64,000 nt of DNA from Vannielia litorea (lineage in GTDB: Bacteria; Pseudomonadota; Alphaproteobacteria; Rhodobacterales; Rhodobacteraceae). How positions within the stretch are numbered: position 1 is the first letter of the stretch; every line of letters begins with the position of its first letter. A program made the translations under genes and the position numbers. The DNA lies in contig NZ_FSRL01000001.1 of the NCBI RefSeq assembly GCF_900142295.1, forward strand, positions 2,604,001-2,668,000, given 5' to 3'. Positions 7,594 through 16,665 of this stretch are shown piece after piece. The notes under the pieces are model-generated. The model saw nothing but the letters and a program-made list of their open reading frames with translations. It ran no database searches and was not told where the DNA came from.

Positions 7594-8465
7594 CAGTGCG
7601 CTCCCGGGCCAGTCAGCTTGTTGCGGGCGTAGCTCGAGAGCTGATCGACCGCCACGATCGTCAGGAACAGCAGGATGAAGATCGCCGCCGCCTCGTCGAA
7701 CTTGCCCTGTCCCCAGCTCATCGCGTTCTTCAGCTCGTAGCCGATGCCGCCCGCGCCGACGAAGCCCAGGATGGCCGAGGCGCGGATGTTGACCTCAAAG
7801 CGCAGGAGCCCGTAGCTGAGCCAGTTCGGCGCCACCTGCGGCAGCACGCCAAGCCACATCCGCTGGGACCAGGTCGACCCTACCGAGGCGAGCCCCTCGA
7901 CCGGCTTCAGGTCGGCGTTCTCGGCCACCTCGGAAAACAGCTTGCCCAGCGCTCCGGCGGTATGAAAGGCGATAGCGATCATCGCCGGCACCGGCCCGCC
8001 GCCCAGAACGAAGATGAGCATCAGGGCGATCACGATCTCGGGGACGGCGCGCATGATGTCCATGATCCGGCGGAACACCGGGATGAGCCGGGGCCAGCGG
8101 GCCAGGCCGCGCGTGGCCAGCAGCGAAAAGATCATCGCGGCCAGCGCGCCCAGCAGCGTGGAGACGGCGGCGATGTTGACCGTCTCGAGCAGCGCCGGAA
8201 GGTACTTGACCAGGTAGCCCGGCAGCAGGTTCAGGCGGGGGATCGTGTCGGCCACCACGTCGGCCGGAAAATCGAACATCTGCGGCAGGCCGCTCCAGAA
8301 CCCGCCCGCGTTGCGCGCATCGGCCAGCCAGAAGCCGGAGACCAGCAGCAGGATGAAGATGGCCAGCGTGATGCCGCCGTAGAGCCGACGCTGCTGCACC
8401 AGCGCCATGTAATGCGCCCGCGTCCTGTCGAGCCCGGCGGCCCCGTGCGAGGATATCTCTGCCAT
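7593..8465 (-). CDS. phnE: PhnE, phosphonate ABC transporter permease (short form)
   Basis: Second permease of the phosphonate importer, 290 residues, with about six membrane helices, among them YGGITLAIFILLLVSGFWLA near the N-terminus and VNIAAVSTLLGALAAMIFSL centrally. The cytoplasmic EAA-type loop that contacts PhnC reads EVAENADLKPVEGLASVGST. It lies 63 bp downstream of phnD, with a strong hairpin in the gap, and is coupled to the next permease by a one-base overlap. Confidence 0.95.
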   Translation of the reverse strand: MAEISSHGAAGLDRTRAHYMALVQQRRLYGGITLAIFILLLVSGFWLADARNAGGFWSGLPQMFDFPADVVADTIPRLNLLPGYLVKYLPALLETVNIAAVSTLLGALAAMIFSLLATRGLARWPRLIPVFRRIMDIMRAVPEIVIALMLIFVLGGGPVPAMIAIAFHTAGALGKLFSEVAENADLKPVEGLASVGSTWSQRMWLGVLPQVAPNWLSYGLLRFEVNIRASAILGFVGAGGIGYELKNAMSWGQGKFDEAAAIFILLFLTIVAVDQLSSYARNKLTGPGAH

Positions 8466-8485
8466 CTGCCTGTCCTGCGTTGTGA

Positions 8486-8511
8486 GGCCCCGCCCGGCGA
8501 GGGGCGGGGCC
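8486..8511 (-). other. GC-rich hairpin between phnD and phnE
   Basis: Perfect 10-bp inverted repeat GGCCCCGCCC (8486-8495) and GGGCGGGGCC (8502-8511) with a 6-nt loop, just after the phnD stop on the transcribed strand. No U-tract follows. Its position matches the mRNA-stabilising or partially terminating hairpins known behind binding-protein genes, which keep the periplasmic component in excess over the permeases. Function inferred from position. Confidence 0.6.
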
Positions 8512-8528
8512 GGATCTGCCGAAGCGGC

Positions 8529-9434
8529 TCAGTTGCTCTGCGACTTGCGCGCTTCGATGATCGACAGGTAGGCGTCGTGGGTGATCGGGTCGAAGCCCAG
8601 GCTCTCACCGGCGGAGATGTTGTAGGTGCACTCCTTGTCGGCATCGTGCATGCCGTCGATGAGCGCGGTCATCTTGGCCTTCACCTCTTCGGGCAGCGCC
8701 TTGCGCAGCACGATCGGGCCTTCCGGGATCGGCTTGGAGCGCCAGATCTCGACGAGATCGTTCATGTCGATCAGGCCGGCATCCACCGCCTTGCGGAGCG
8801 AGCCGGAGTTGTAGCCGTCTTCCCAGGCGCCCTGGCCGTCGGCCCAGGTCACGCCGGCGTCGACATCGCCGTTGTTGACCGCGACGATGGTCTGCTCGTG
8901 GCCACCGGTAAACTTGACCTCACCGAAGTAGTCGCCCGACTCCATGGTGATGCCCTCGCCGGCCATCGGGATCTCCACGGAGGGGATCAGGTAGCCCGAG
9001 GTCGAGTTGGGGTCGCCGAAGCCGAAGGTCTTGCCCTTCATGTCGGCCAGCGAGGTGATGCCGCTGTCCTTGCGGGCAAAACCGATCGAGTGGTAGCCGT
9101 AGGAGCCGTCGAGGTTGATCTTGACGAGCACGGGCTCCACCGCCTCGGGGTCCTGCACGTAGACGCCGGCATAGGCCGAGGCGCCGAGCCAGGCCATGTC
9201 GATGGTGCCGCCGAGCAGGCCCTGCATCACGCCGTTGTAGTCGGCCGGGGCAAAGAGCTTCACCGGCACGCCGAGCGCCTCTTCGGTGTAGGTCTTCAGG
9301 CACTCGTGGTTGTTCAGGCGGTCCTGGGCGTTTTCGCCGCCGAGGATGCCGATGTTGAACTCGGTGATCTCCTGGGCGGTGGCGGCCCCGGCAAGGGCTG
9401 TCGTGGCCAGGGCGGCGGCAATCAGGTGTTTCAT
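8529..9434 (-). CDS. phnD: PhnD, periplasmic phosphonate-binding protein
   Basis: 301-residue substrate-binding protein with a cleavable signal peptide (about residues 1-20, ending ATA before QEITEFNIG). PhnD features include the early IGILGGENAQDRL and LGVPVKLFAPADYNGVMQGL segments, then YHSIGFARKDSGI, FGFGDPNSTSGYLIP and the hinge-proximal VNNGDVDAGVTW. It presents phosphonates to the PhnE permeases in the periplasm. Second gene of the phnC-D-E-E unit, 60 bp after phnC. Confidence 0.95.
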   Translation of the reverse strand: MKHLIAAALATTALAGAATAQEITEFNIGILGGENAQDRLNNHECLKTYTEEALGVPVKLFAPADYNGVMQGLLGGTIDMAWLGASAYAGVYVQDPEAVEPVLVKINLDGSYGYHSIGFARKDSGITSLADMKGKTFGFGDPNSTSGYLIPSVEIPMAGEGITMESGDYFGEVKFTGGHEQTIVAVNNGDVDAGVTWADGQGAWEDGYNSGSLRKAVDAGLIDMNDLVEIWRSKPIPEGPIVLRKALPEEVKAKMTALIDGMHDADKECTYNISAGESLGFDPITHDAYLSIIEARKSQSN

Positions 9435-9494
9435 CTGTCTCTCGCTTTTTCCGGTTTGGATGGATGCCCCTTGTCGGTCGGGGCGGTTGGAAAC

Positions 9495-10343
9495 TCAGGC
9501 GCTGACGGGCGGATGCTGGATCTCGTCGGCGCGGGGGTGGCGGGCCGTTTCGGGCTGGCCGCGGTCCAGCGTCTCGATCTCGGTCGAGGTGGCGGCCTCG
9601 CTGAAGCTCTCGCCGGCGCCGTAGATCTCGCGGGCCATGTCGGTGGTCAGCAGCTCGGGCGTGCCGTCGAAGACGATGCGCCCGTCGCGCATGCCGATCA
9701 CCCGGTCGCAGTAGCGCCGCGCGGTGTCGAGCGTGTGCAGGTTGGCGATCACGGTGCGGCCGTCTTCCTCGTGGATGCGGCGCAGCGCCTGCATCACCAC
9801 CTGGGCGTTCATCGGGTCGAGGCTGGCAATCGGCTCGTCGGCGAGGATGATCTTCGGGTCCTGCATCAGCGCCCGGGCGATGGCGACGCGCTGCTGCTGG
9901 CCGCCGCTCAGCGCCTCGGCGCGCTTAGGCGCCTGTTCGGCGATCCCGAGCCGGTCGAGGATGTCGATGGCGCGGTGAATGTCGGCCTGCGGGTAGAGGT
10001 TGAAAAAGGTGGCCAGCGTCGAGCGGCGGCCGAGCGTGCCGTGAAGCACGTTGGAGACCACGTCCATCCGCGGCACGAGGTTGAACTGCTGGAAGATCAT
10101 CGCGCAATCGGCCTGCCAGCCGCGGCGGGCGGCGCCGGTGAGGCCCAGCACGTCGCGGCCCTCGAAGGTCACCGAGCCCTCGGAGGCATCGGTCAGCCGG
10201 TTCAGCATCCGCAGCAGGGTCGACTTGCCGGCCCCGGAGCGCCCGATGATCCCGATCATCATCGGTTTGTCGACGCTAAAGCTGGCAGCGCTCACGGCGG
10301 TATTGGCCCCAAAGCGCTTGGTCAGCCTGTTGATGGCAAGCAT
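9495..10343 (-). CDS. phnC: PhnC, phosphonate ABC transporter ATPase
   Basis: 282-residue ATPase energising the importer. Walker [10 protein letters not shown] lies near residue 34, the PhnC-type Q-loop is [15 protein letters not shown], the signature is [15 protein letters not shown], and Walker B is [14 protein letters not shown] polar C-terminal tail of about 30 residues is not conserved. First gene of the transport operon; the ATG at 10343 is followed upstream by a run of three PHO-box-like 7-mers. Confidence 0.95.
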   Translation of the reverse strand: MLAINRLTKRFGANTAVSAASFSVDKPMMIGIIGRSGAGKSTLLRMLNRLTDASEGSVTFEGRDVLGLTGAARRGWQADCAMIFQQFNLVPRMDVVSNVLHGTLGRRSTLATFFNLYPQADIHRAIDILDRLGIAEQAPKRAEALSGGQQQRVAIARALMQDPKIILADEPIASLDPMNAQVVMQALRRIHEEDGRTVIANLHTLDTARRYCDRVIGMRDGRIVFDGTPELLTTDMAREIYGAGESFSEAATSTEIETLDRGQPETARHPRADEIQHPPVSA

Positions 10344-10395
10344 ACGGTCCCCCGGTCTGGTCGGGGGCAGGTAGCCGCCGCGTCGCGAAGCCTGT

Positions 10396-10424
10396 GTGAC
10401 GATCCGATTAAGGTTTCATGACAA
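10396..10424 (-). promoter_or_regulatory. Candidate PHO box array upstream of phnC
   Basis: Minus strand reads TTGTCAT, gaaa, CCTTAAT, cgga, TCGTCAC: three 7-mers at exact 11-bp spacing, 53-81 bp upstream of the phnC ATG. The first matches the PhoB half-site CTGTCAT at six of seven positions, the others at four. Direct repeats one helical turn apart are the diagnostic PHO-box architecture, and phosphonate import is a standard Pho-regulon function. Binding is inferred. Confidence 0.5.
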
Positions 10425-10481
10425 CTGCGCCCGACCAGACCGGGGCACCGCACTGGCAGCGGGCCGGGCCGGGTGCGCGCG

Positions 10482-10812
10482 TGACGCCGCCTCAGGCGCG
10501 CCGCGCCAGTGGGATGGCCGCGTCAGGCGCTTCGGGCCGGAAGGGTGGCCGCCTCAGGCGCTCCGGGCCGGAAGGGTGGCCGCCTCAGGCGCTCCGGGCC
10601 AAAGGGATGGGCGTTTCAGGCGCTCCACGCCGGAGGGGTGGCCGCCTCAGGCGCTCCGCTCCAAAGGGATGGGCGCTTCAGGCGCTCCACGCCGGAAGGA
10701 TGGCCACCCCAAGCGCTCGGCGCCAGTGGAATAGGCGTTTCAGGCGCTCCGCGCCTGAGGGCGGGCGGTCTCAGGCACTCCGTGCCAGAGGGACGGGTGC
10801 TTCCTGCCCCGC
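10482..10812. repeat. 31-bp tandem repeat array, about 10.5 units
   Basis: The 427 bp between the phnC start and the chemoreceptor stop are mainly filled by a degenerate 31-bp tandem repeat. The core CTCAGG (or TTCAGG/GTCAGG/CCCAAG) recurs at 10491, 10522, 10553, 10584, 10615, 10646, 10677, 10708, 10739, 10770 and, decayed, 10801: always 31 bp apart. The best units carry the odd palindrome CGCCTCAGGCG. Units 2-3 are almost identical and the ends are more diverged. The last units overlap the coding end and stop codon of the chemoreceptor gene. Thirty-one is not a multiple of three, so the array is not a repeat protein, and contiguous copies without spacers exclude a CRISPR. Confidence 0.95.
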
Positions 10813-13650
10813 CGAGGTTGGTGTGACGGCCCCTTTGGCCGCGGGGAGCGGCGCCTTCGGCGCCCTGGCCCGGCCCTGGGCCGCGCCGGCTTCGGTGGCC
10901 GTGCCTTGCGGTGCGGCGGTGTTGCGCGTCCGGAACCGGGCGGAAAGATCGAAAAGCGCGCGCGCCTCCTCGGTGAGCAGCTGGCTCGAGGCCGCCGATT
11001 GCTCGAACATCGCCGCATTGTCCTGGGTCGCCCCGTCGAGCCGGGCGACGGCGAGGCTGATCTCGCGCACGCCGGACGACTGCTCGTTAGCCGCGCCGGC
11101 GATGGCCGTGATCTGCCCGGAGACTTCGCTCACCAGGTCGAGGATGCCGTTCAGCGCCTCGCCGGCCTCGCCCACCTGGCTCACGCCGCGCGTGATGCGA
11201 TCGCGGGTGGCGTTGATCAGGTCGTTGATCTCCTTCGCGGCATCCGAGGAGCGGTGCGCGAGCGAGCGCACCTCCATGGCGACCACGGCGAAACCGCGGC
11301 CCTGCTCGCCCGCGCGGGCAGCCTCGACGCCGGCGTTCAGCGCCAGCAGATTGGTCTGGAAGGCGATGTCCTCGATCAGGTCGACGATCTTCGAGATCGC
11401 GGCGGAGGAGGCCTCGATCTCGGTCATCGTGTCCACCGCGCTGCGCACGGTGGCCTGGCTGGCCTTCGCGTTGTCGCGGGTCACCTGCATGATCCGGTCC
11501 GCCTCCCGAGCGCGGTCGGCGGTGGCCCCGGCGCTCTCGCTCAGCTCGGTGACGGCGGCGCTGGTCTCTTCCAGCGTGGCGGCGCTGCTCTCGGTCCGGC
11601 GCGCCAGGTCCTTGGCCGCGGCGCTGATGTCCTGCGAGGTGGTGTTGACGGTGCCGGCACTGGCCGCCAGCGCGGTGATGAGTTCCTCCAGCGTCAAGAC
11701 CGCCGCGTTGAAATTGCGCCGCAGGCTCTCGTAGGGGCCGGCGAACTCGCTATCGATCGTCACCGTAAGGTCCCCCGCCGCAAGCTGGTCGAGCGCGGTG
11801 GCGAGCCGGTCGACCACCTGGCTCTGCTCGGCGGCGCGGGCCTGGCGCTCCTCCTCCGCGGCGGCGCGGATCTGCTCGCGCGCCTCGGCCTCGGCGGCCT
11901 CCCGGGCGCGGGCCTCCGCCTCGCGCCGGCGTTCGGCCTCCTGCGCCTCGGCCTGGCGCGCACGGTCCCGCGCCTCGGCCTCGCGCTGGCGGGCGCGCTC
12001 GCAGGCCTCCCGCTCCTGCTCGGCGGCCTGCATCTGCTCGCGCTCGATCATCCCGTCGCGAAACACCTTCAGCGCCCGCGCCATCCGGCCGATCTCGCCC
12101 CCGGTCCGCTCGAAGCCTTCGACCGGCGAAAGATCGCCGCGCGACAGCCGTTCGGTGGCATGGGTCACGCGTGCCATCGGTCGCAGGATCAGCACCCAGG
12201 TCACCAGCGGAGCGGCCAGCAGCAGCAGCAGGCTGGCCAGCGCGATGGAGCGGAACTGGTTGCGCGCGAGATCGGCGCGCCCCAGGATCGTTTCGCTGCC
12301 CTGCACCACCGCGCCCACGGCGGCGGACGCGTTGGCGCGGGCCTCCGCGACGATGCGCCCGATCGCCGCGCCGGAGGCGATCGACCGGGCCGATGCCGCG
12401 GCCTGCGCCTCCAGCATCCGCCGCCGCGCCGCCACCACGCCCGCCTCCGCCGCGACGATGCTGTGCATCTCGTCGACCACCGGCACGAGCCCCTCTGGAA
12501 GTTCCCGCCCCGCCAGCAGCGCATCGAGATGGCCCAGGGCGCTGTCGACCGCGGCCTGCGCACCCGCCGCCGCGCTTGCGTCCTGTGCCGCCACGCCGAG
12601 GAGGGCCCGGGTGAGCACGCCCTTGATCGCCGCGTCGATCTCGCCCGACATCCGCATCCTCCCCACCTGCACGTCGAGCAGTCCGCGAATCGCAGCCTCG
12701 TTGCCGGTTGCCGCCTCCTGCGCGCGCAACTCCAGCGCGAAGGCCATGTCGTCGATCGCGCTGTTCACCGCCACGGCGCTCGATTGCCGCTGGGCAAGCA
12801 CCTCCTGCCGGAGATCGGGCCGCTGGTAGTCGCGCAAGTCCTGGCGCGCGTGAAAGAAGGCCACGACCTCGCGGATCGCCGCCATCTGCTCGACGGCAAT
12901 GGCCTCTTCCGGCAGCTCCGCCATGGCCGCGTCGAGGTGGGCGAGGCTTGCGGTGGCGATATCGCCCAGAATCGCCTCGATGAACATGTCGGGCGCATCG
13001 GCCAGCACCAGCGTCACGCCGCTCAGCAGGTTGATCTCCGCCCGCACCTTCATCAGCGCCAGCATCTGCGCGAATTCCTGGCTGATGAGGCCGCCCAGCG
13101 TGCTGGTCACGGTGCCGACCGTCTCCTCGCCGCCGATCTGCAGCTCGAAATAGGCGTCATCGGCCAGGCTCACCAGCGCGCCGTTGGCCTGCTCCGAGAG
13201 GGTCACGAAGGCCTGCACCATCTCGCGGACCCGGTCCTGTTCGGTAAACCGTTGCTCGAGGGCCCGGACCATGGCGGCATTGGCGATGTCGAGCTCCGCC
13301 AGCAGCGGTTCGATCTGCGCCTGGGCCTGGTGCGACAGGCTGCGCGACGCCGTCTTGAGCGCCACCACGCCCTCCTGCATGTCGGACGCCGCTCCCTTCA
13401 GCGCGTCGTGATCCTCGGCCAGCAGAACCTCTGTCATCGCGCCCTGGACGGCCCCGGTGCGCGCCGTCACCTCGACGCTGGCCTCGATGCCCGGCAGGTT
13501 CTCGTCGATGAAGGCCCGGAGCGCATCGGAGAGCGCGCCGAACACCAGAAGCCCGATCACGATGGCCGCCGCGGTCATCGCACCCAGGGCCGCGAGGATG
13601 AGGGCGAACTTGGCGGCAATGCTGCCGAAGAGGTCTGTCAGTCGGGTCAC
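10771..13650 (-). CDS. Methyl-accepting chemotaxis protein with large extracytoplasmic helical sensor
   Basis: 959-residue chemoreceptor. Order: TM1 (about 15-40), a long, mostly alpha-helical periplasmic sensor (about 45-430), TM2 ([21 protein letters not shown]), HAMP (near [19 protein letters not shown]), a charged Ala/Glu/Arg coiled coil, a second HAMP-like region ([14 protein letters not shown]), then the signalling hairpin whose tip is [20 protein letters not shown]. The start is placed at GTG 13650, which has GGAGG six bases upstream; the longer frame to 13695 has no such site. The last about ten residues (PVPLARSA) and stop are made from the adjacent 31-bp repeat. No che genes are nearby; ligand unknown. 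Confidence 0.9.
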   Translation of the reverse strand: MTRLTDLFGSIAAKFALILAALGAMTAAAIVIGLLVFGALSDALRAFIDENLPGIEASVEVTARTGAVQGAMTEVLLAEDHDALKGAASDMQEGVVALKTASRSLSHQAQAQIEPLLAELDIANAAMVRALEQRFTEQDRVREMVQAFVTLSEQANGALVSLADDAYFELQIGGEETVGTVTSTLGGLISQEFAQMLALMKVRAEINLLSGVTLVLADAPDMFIEAILGDIATASLAHLDAAMAELPEEAIAVEQMAAIREVVAFFHARQDLRDYQRPDLRQEVLAQRQSSAVAVNSAIDDMAFALELRAQEAATGNEAAIRGLLDVQVGRMRMSGEIDAAIKGVLTRALLGVAAQDASAAAGAQAAVDSALGHLDALLAGRELPEGLVPVVDEMHSIVAAEAGVVAARRRMLEAQAAASARSIASGAAIGRIVAEARANASAAVGAVVQGSETILGRADLARNQFRSIALASLLLLLAAPLVTWVLILRPMARVTHATERLSRGDLSPVEGFERTGGEIGRMARALKVFRDGMIEREQMQAAEQEREACERARQREAEARDRARQAEAQEAERRREAEARAREAAEAEAREQIRAAAEEERQARAAEQSQVVDRLATALDQLAAGDLTVTIDSEFAGPYESLRRNFNAAVLTLEELITALAASAGTVNTTSQDISAAAKDLARRTESSAATLEETSAAVTELSESAGATADRAREADRIMQVTRDNAKASQATVRSAVDTMTEIEASSAAISKIVDLIEDIAFQTNLLALNAGVEAARAGEQGRGFAVVAMEVRSLAHRSSDAAKEINDLINATRDRITRGVSQVGEAGEALNGILDLVSEVSGQITAIAGAANEQSSGVREISLAVARLDGATQDNAAMFEQSAASSQLLTEEARALFDLSARFRTRNTAAPQGTATEAGAAQGRARAPKAPLPAAKGAVTPTSAGQEAPVPLARSA

Positions 13651-13725
13651 CTTTTGCCTCCACCCGGATAGTTGCTGCGCGAAGCCGACCGGCAAGGCGC
13701 CTGCGCCGCGCCGCTCGGAATGACG

Positions 13726-14886
13726 TCAGGCGCCGCCACCGCTCACCACCGTCTCGAAGCCGCCTCCGGCGGTGATCCGGGTGAGAAACACGCTGTCGAG
13801 CCCCTGGTTGTCGCCCGCGCCATAGGCAAAGCCGAGGCCGCCCAGATCGAAGGCGCCGAGGCTCGCCAGCGCGGCAAGAAAGCTCTCACGCGTCACATCC
13901 GGGCCGGCGGCCTCGAGGGCACGCAGCGCGACGCGACCGGCGAGATAACCCTCGAGCGTCACGAAACCGGGCTGCGCCTCCGGGTCCGCCGCCGTCATCG
14001 CGGCCTGGTACTGGGCCACGATCGGCAGGCTGGCATCCCAGGGAAAGGGCACCACCTGGCTGATGATCACCCCCTCGCCCGCCGCGCCCAGCTCGCCCGC
14101 CAGCGCCTCGGAGCCGACGAAGGAGATGTTCACGAAGGTCGGCTCGAACTTCAGCTGGCGCGACAGCTTGATGAACTCGGCGATCGGCTTGTAGGCCCCC
14201 ACCATCACCACCGCATCGGGTTTGGCCTTGCGGATGTCGAGCAGGGCCGACTTCACCGCCACGGTGTTGCGGGTATAGGTGCCCTTGGCCGCAAGCGTCA
14301 TGCCGCGCGTCTCCAGCGCCGCCGTCACGCCCTCGAGGCCGACCCGACCGAAGCCGTCATCCTGGTAAAGGATGGCGATGCTCTTCATCCCCAGCCCGTC
14401 GACCAGGTGCGCGATCCAGGCCTCGGTCTCGGCCCCGTAAGTCGCCCGCACGTTGACCACGTTGGTCAGCTCGGGCGCGCGCAGAAAGCCCGCGCCGGTG
14501 AACGGGCCGACAAAGGGCATGCCCGCCGCCGTCGCCTCCGGTTGGGTGGCCTGGCTGGTCGGCGTGCCGACCGGCCCGATGAAGCCGATATGCGCCCCGC
14601 CCGCGATCACCTCGAGCACATGCGCCACCGACCGGTCGGGCTCGTAGCCGTCATCGAAGCTCTCCAGCGTGACCTTGCGGCCGTGCACGCCGCCGGCGCG
14701 ATTGGCCTCCTCGAAGGCGGCGAGAATGCCCGCGCGCATCCCCTGCCCCAGCGCTGCCGCCGGGCCGCCCAGCGCCGCGACCTGGGCAAAATGCACCGCA
14801 TCGGGTGTTACCCCGTCGGCTGCCGGCAGCGGGCCGGCCATGAAATGCGCCGCCAGGAGGGCGGTAAGTCTGAGAAATGCTCGCAT
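13726..14886 (-). CDS. ABC transporter substrate-binding protein, branched-chain amino acid (LivJ) type
   Basis: 386-residue periplasmic-binding-protein type I (Peripla_BP_6). Signal peptide MRAFLRLTALLAAHFMAGPLPA, mature from about ADGVTPDAVHF. Family segments are GVHGRKVTLESFDDGYEPD, FIGPVGTPTSQATQP, SIAILYQDDGFGRVGLEGV and KPDAVVMVGAYKPIAEF. ATG 14886 is chosen because it begins the signal peptide and is preceded by GGGAG; the open frame continues to 15105 without signal character. No permease or ATPase genes adjoin it, so it is an orphan binding protein or part of a split system; amides or amino acids are the likely ligands. Confidence 0.88.
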   Translation of the reverse strand: MRAFLRLTALLAAHFMAGPLPAADGVTPDAVHFAQVAALGGPAAALGQGMRAGILAAFEEANRAGGVHGRKVTLESFDDGYEPDRSVAHVLEVIAGGAHIGFIGPVGTPTSQATQPEATAAGMPFVGPFTGAGFLRAPELTNVVNVRATYGAETEAWIAHLVDGLGMKSIAILYQDDGFGRVGLEGVTAALETRGMTLAAKGTYTRNTVAVKSALLDIRKAKPDAVVMVGAYKPIAEFIKLSRQLKFEPTFVNISFVGSEALAGELGAAGEGVIISQVVPFPWDASLPIVAQYQAAMTAADPEAQPGFVTLEGYLAGRVALRALEAAGPDVTRESFLAALASLGAFDLGGLGFAYGAGDNQGLDSVFLTRITAGGGFETVVSGGGA

Positions 14887-15052
14887 GTCGGGCTCCCTGG
14901 TGGGGTAAACTCCGGCCTGCCTTAGCACCCGGACCCTTAAGGAAGGGTTCATCCCGCCCCGATTGCCCTTGCCGCGCCGCCGTTCTGCCCCTTGCGCCGG
15001 GCCGCGCCGCCGCGCTTGCCGACCACCGGCAAATCGCCCAGAACGGCGGCAG

Positions 15053-15604
15053 ATGCGTGCCGATATCCAAGCCCCGCCCAGCTCCGCCCCCCGCCGCAAG
15101 ATCATTCACGGCGGCTTTCTGGTGCTGCTCGCCGTCACCCTGCTCGCCGCCATCCTGGTCGCGGGCAAATACGGTGCGGCTCATGCCCTCGAAACCGCCA
15201 TCGGCGCGCTCGGCTTCATCGCGGTGCTGTTGCCCAAGGTCGGGGCCGGGCTCTTCCTGGCGGCCAGCATCCCGCTGTTGTTGCCGCGCGAGCGCGTCGC
15301 GGCCCTGATCGGGCAGGAGAGCGGGTGGCGCGGGCTGGCCCTCGCTGCCGCCGCCGGAGCCCTGCTGCCCGGCGGTCCGGGCATGACCTTTCCGCTGGCC
15401 GCCGCGCTCTTCGCCGCCGGGGCCGACCTCGGCGCGGTGCTGGCCCTCGTCACCGGCTGGTCGCTGCTGTCGCTCAATCGCACCCTGATCTGGGAGCTGT
15501 CCTTTCTCGACTGGCACCTCGTCGCCCTGCGGATCGCCCTCTGCCTGCCTGCCCCGCTCGCCGTCGGGCTGGTGGCGCGCGCCCTGATCGCCCGCCGCCG
15601 ATGA
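15053..15604 (+). CDS. Split permease, first half (YraQ/DUF318-like membrane protein)
   Basis: 183-residue membrane protein, ATG at 15053 (MRADIQAPPSSAPRRK). About five hydrophobic segments. It shares an internal pattern with the next gene: a leucine-rich helix, LLPGGPGMTFPLAAALFAAG, then LVTGWSLLSLNRTLIWELSF and LRIALCLPAPLAVG. This resembles one half of two-module permeases of the YraQ/DUF318 type, here encoded separately. Its stop overlaps the next ATG (ATGA), so a one-to-one heterodimer is likely. Transported substrate unknown. Confidence 0.75.
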   Translation: MRADIQAPPSSAPRRKIIHGGFLVLLAVTLLAAILVAGKYGAAHALETAIGALGFIAVLLPKVGAGLFLAASIPLLLPRERVAALIGQESGWRGLALAAAAGALLPGGPGMTFPLAAALFAAGADLGAVLALVTGWSLLSLNRTLIWELSFLDWHLVALRIALCLPAPLAVGLVARALIARRR

Positions 15605-16083
15605 ACATCCTCATCGGCACCGTCCTGCTCCTTGGCCTCGCCGCCCTGGCCTGGGCGCGCCTCGCCACCGGCGCCAACCGACGCGCGGCGCTCTCGGGCA
15701 CCGCCCGGCTCGCCGGCTTCACCCTGCCCCGGCTGCTGGTGGCGATGATCGGCGCCGCGCTGCTGGCCGAGCTGATGCCCGCCGACCGGATCGAGGCGCT
15801 CTTCGGGGCCGATGCCGGGCTGCGCGCCCTGCTGCTCGCCACGCTCCTCGGACCGATCACCCCGGGCGGCGCCTTCGTCAGCTTCGCCCTCGCGGCCGCC
15901 GCGCTCAAGGCCGCAGCCACGCCCGCTGCGGCAATCACCTATGTCACCTCCTGGAGCCTCTTCTCGCTGACCAAGATCCTCGCCTACGAGATCCCCTTCA
16001 TGGGCACGCGCACCATGGCGCTCCGCCTCGCCATCTCGCTGCCGGTCCCTCTGGTGGTGGGGGCGCTGGCGATGCTGGTCTGA
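15601..16083 (+). CDS. Split permease, second half (YraQ/DUF318-like membrane protein)
   Basis: 160-residue membrane protein beginning with ATG 15601 inside the preceding gene's end. Segments LLGPITPGGAFVSFALAAAA, YVTSWSLFSLTKILAYEIPF and LRLAISLPVPLVVGAL align one to one with those of the upstream partner, showing that the two genes are paralogous halves. The P-GG motif and the WSL-SL-K/R-L segment are probably pore-lining. Start choice is fixed by the 4-nt overlap; longer upstream frames are shadows. Confidence 0.75.
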   Translation: MNILIGTVLLLGLAALAWARLATGANRRAALSGTARLAGFTLPRLLVAMIGAALLAELMPADRIEALFGADAGLRALLLATLLGPITPGGAFVSFALAAAALKAAATPAAAITYVTSWSLFSLTKILAYEIPFMGTRTMALRLAISLPVPLVVGALAMLV

Positions 16084-16187
16084 GCCCTCCCGGCGGGCCG
16101 CCGCCAGCCACGGGCTTGTGACCGATGCCCCGTAGCCGCGCCGCCCGGCCCTGGAGTATAAGCGCCCCACCCAACCCCGGAGCCCCC

Positions 16188-16589
16188 ATGACCCCGCGCC
16201 GCCTCACGCCCTGCCTCGCCGCCGCCCTGGCCGCGCTCCTCGCGCTGGCGGGCTGCGATTCGACCGGCAACCAGGGGATCTCGCAGGAAACCGAGGAAAG
16301 CGTGCAGACCAAGCTGACCGAAGGGGTGACCACCCAGGCCGAGGTCCGGCAGATGTTCGGCGCGCCGGGCAACGTGAGCTTCAGCTCCGGCGGGCATGAC
16401 ATCTGGTCCTACGACTACTCCGAGATGAAGCAGAGCGCGCTCAACTACATCCCCTACGTCAACCAGCTCGGCAGCTCGGCCAAGGGCACCCGCAAGCAGC
16501 TGGTGATCCTGTTCAACGCCCGCAAGGTGGTGCGCCGCTACACGCTGATGGAATCCGAGGTCGTCGAGCGCTCCGGCCTCTTCCCCTGA
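16188..16589 (+). CDS. Small lipoprotein with BamE/SmpA-like fold
   Basis: 133-residue predicted lipoprotein: MTPRRLTPCLAAALAALLALAGC supplies a signal peptide and lipobox (LAGC, Cys23). The mature part, with VQTKLTEGVTTQAEVRQMFG and SSGGHDIWSYDYS, fits the SmpA/OmlA (BamE-like) pattern in which a T-x-x-E/D-V-x-x-x-x-G-x-P turn is followed by a W-x-Y strand. Such proteins sit on the inner face of the outer membrane. A role in envelope assembly is possible but not shown. It stands alone between a permease pair and a monooxygenase. Confidence 0.75.
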   Translation: MTPRRLTPCLAAALAALLALAGCDSTGNQGISQETEESVQTKLTEGVTTQAEVRQMFGAPGNVSFSSGGHDIWSYDYSEMKQSALNYIPYVNQLGSSAKGTRKQLVILFNARKVVRRYTLMESEVVERSGLFP

Positions 16590-16665
16590 TCCGCCGCCCG
16601 GCGGCCCGCTTGATCCCTGCCTCCACCCTGCTAGAACCTCCCGACCCCGGGAGAAGACAGCACGG

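Noticed and set aside
7578..10421. 947-residue open frame on the plus strand
   Set aside because: Entirely antisense to phnC, phnD and phnE; the translation is His/Arg/Gly-rich with no motif, the usual third-position GC artefact of a high-GC genome.
10482..10812. Possible CRISPR array
   Set aside because: The 31-bp units are contiguous, without unique spacers, and no cas gene is in the window.
10906..13671. 921-residue open frame on the plus strand
   Set aside because: Antisense to the chemoreceptor gene, whose domains are unmistakable; no ribosome-binding site or conserved segment.
14992..15600. Upstream extension of the second permease half
   Set aside because: Different frame of the first permease half; the ATGA overlap at 15601 sets the start.
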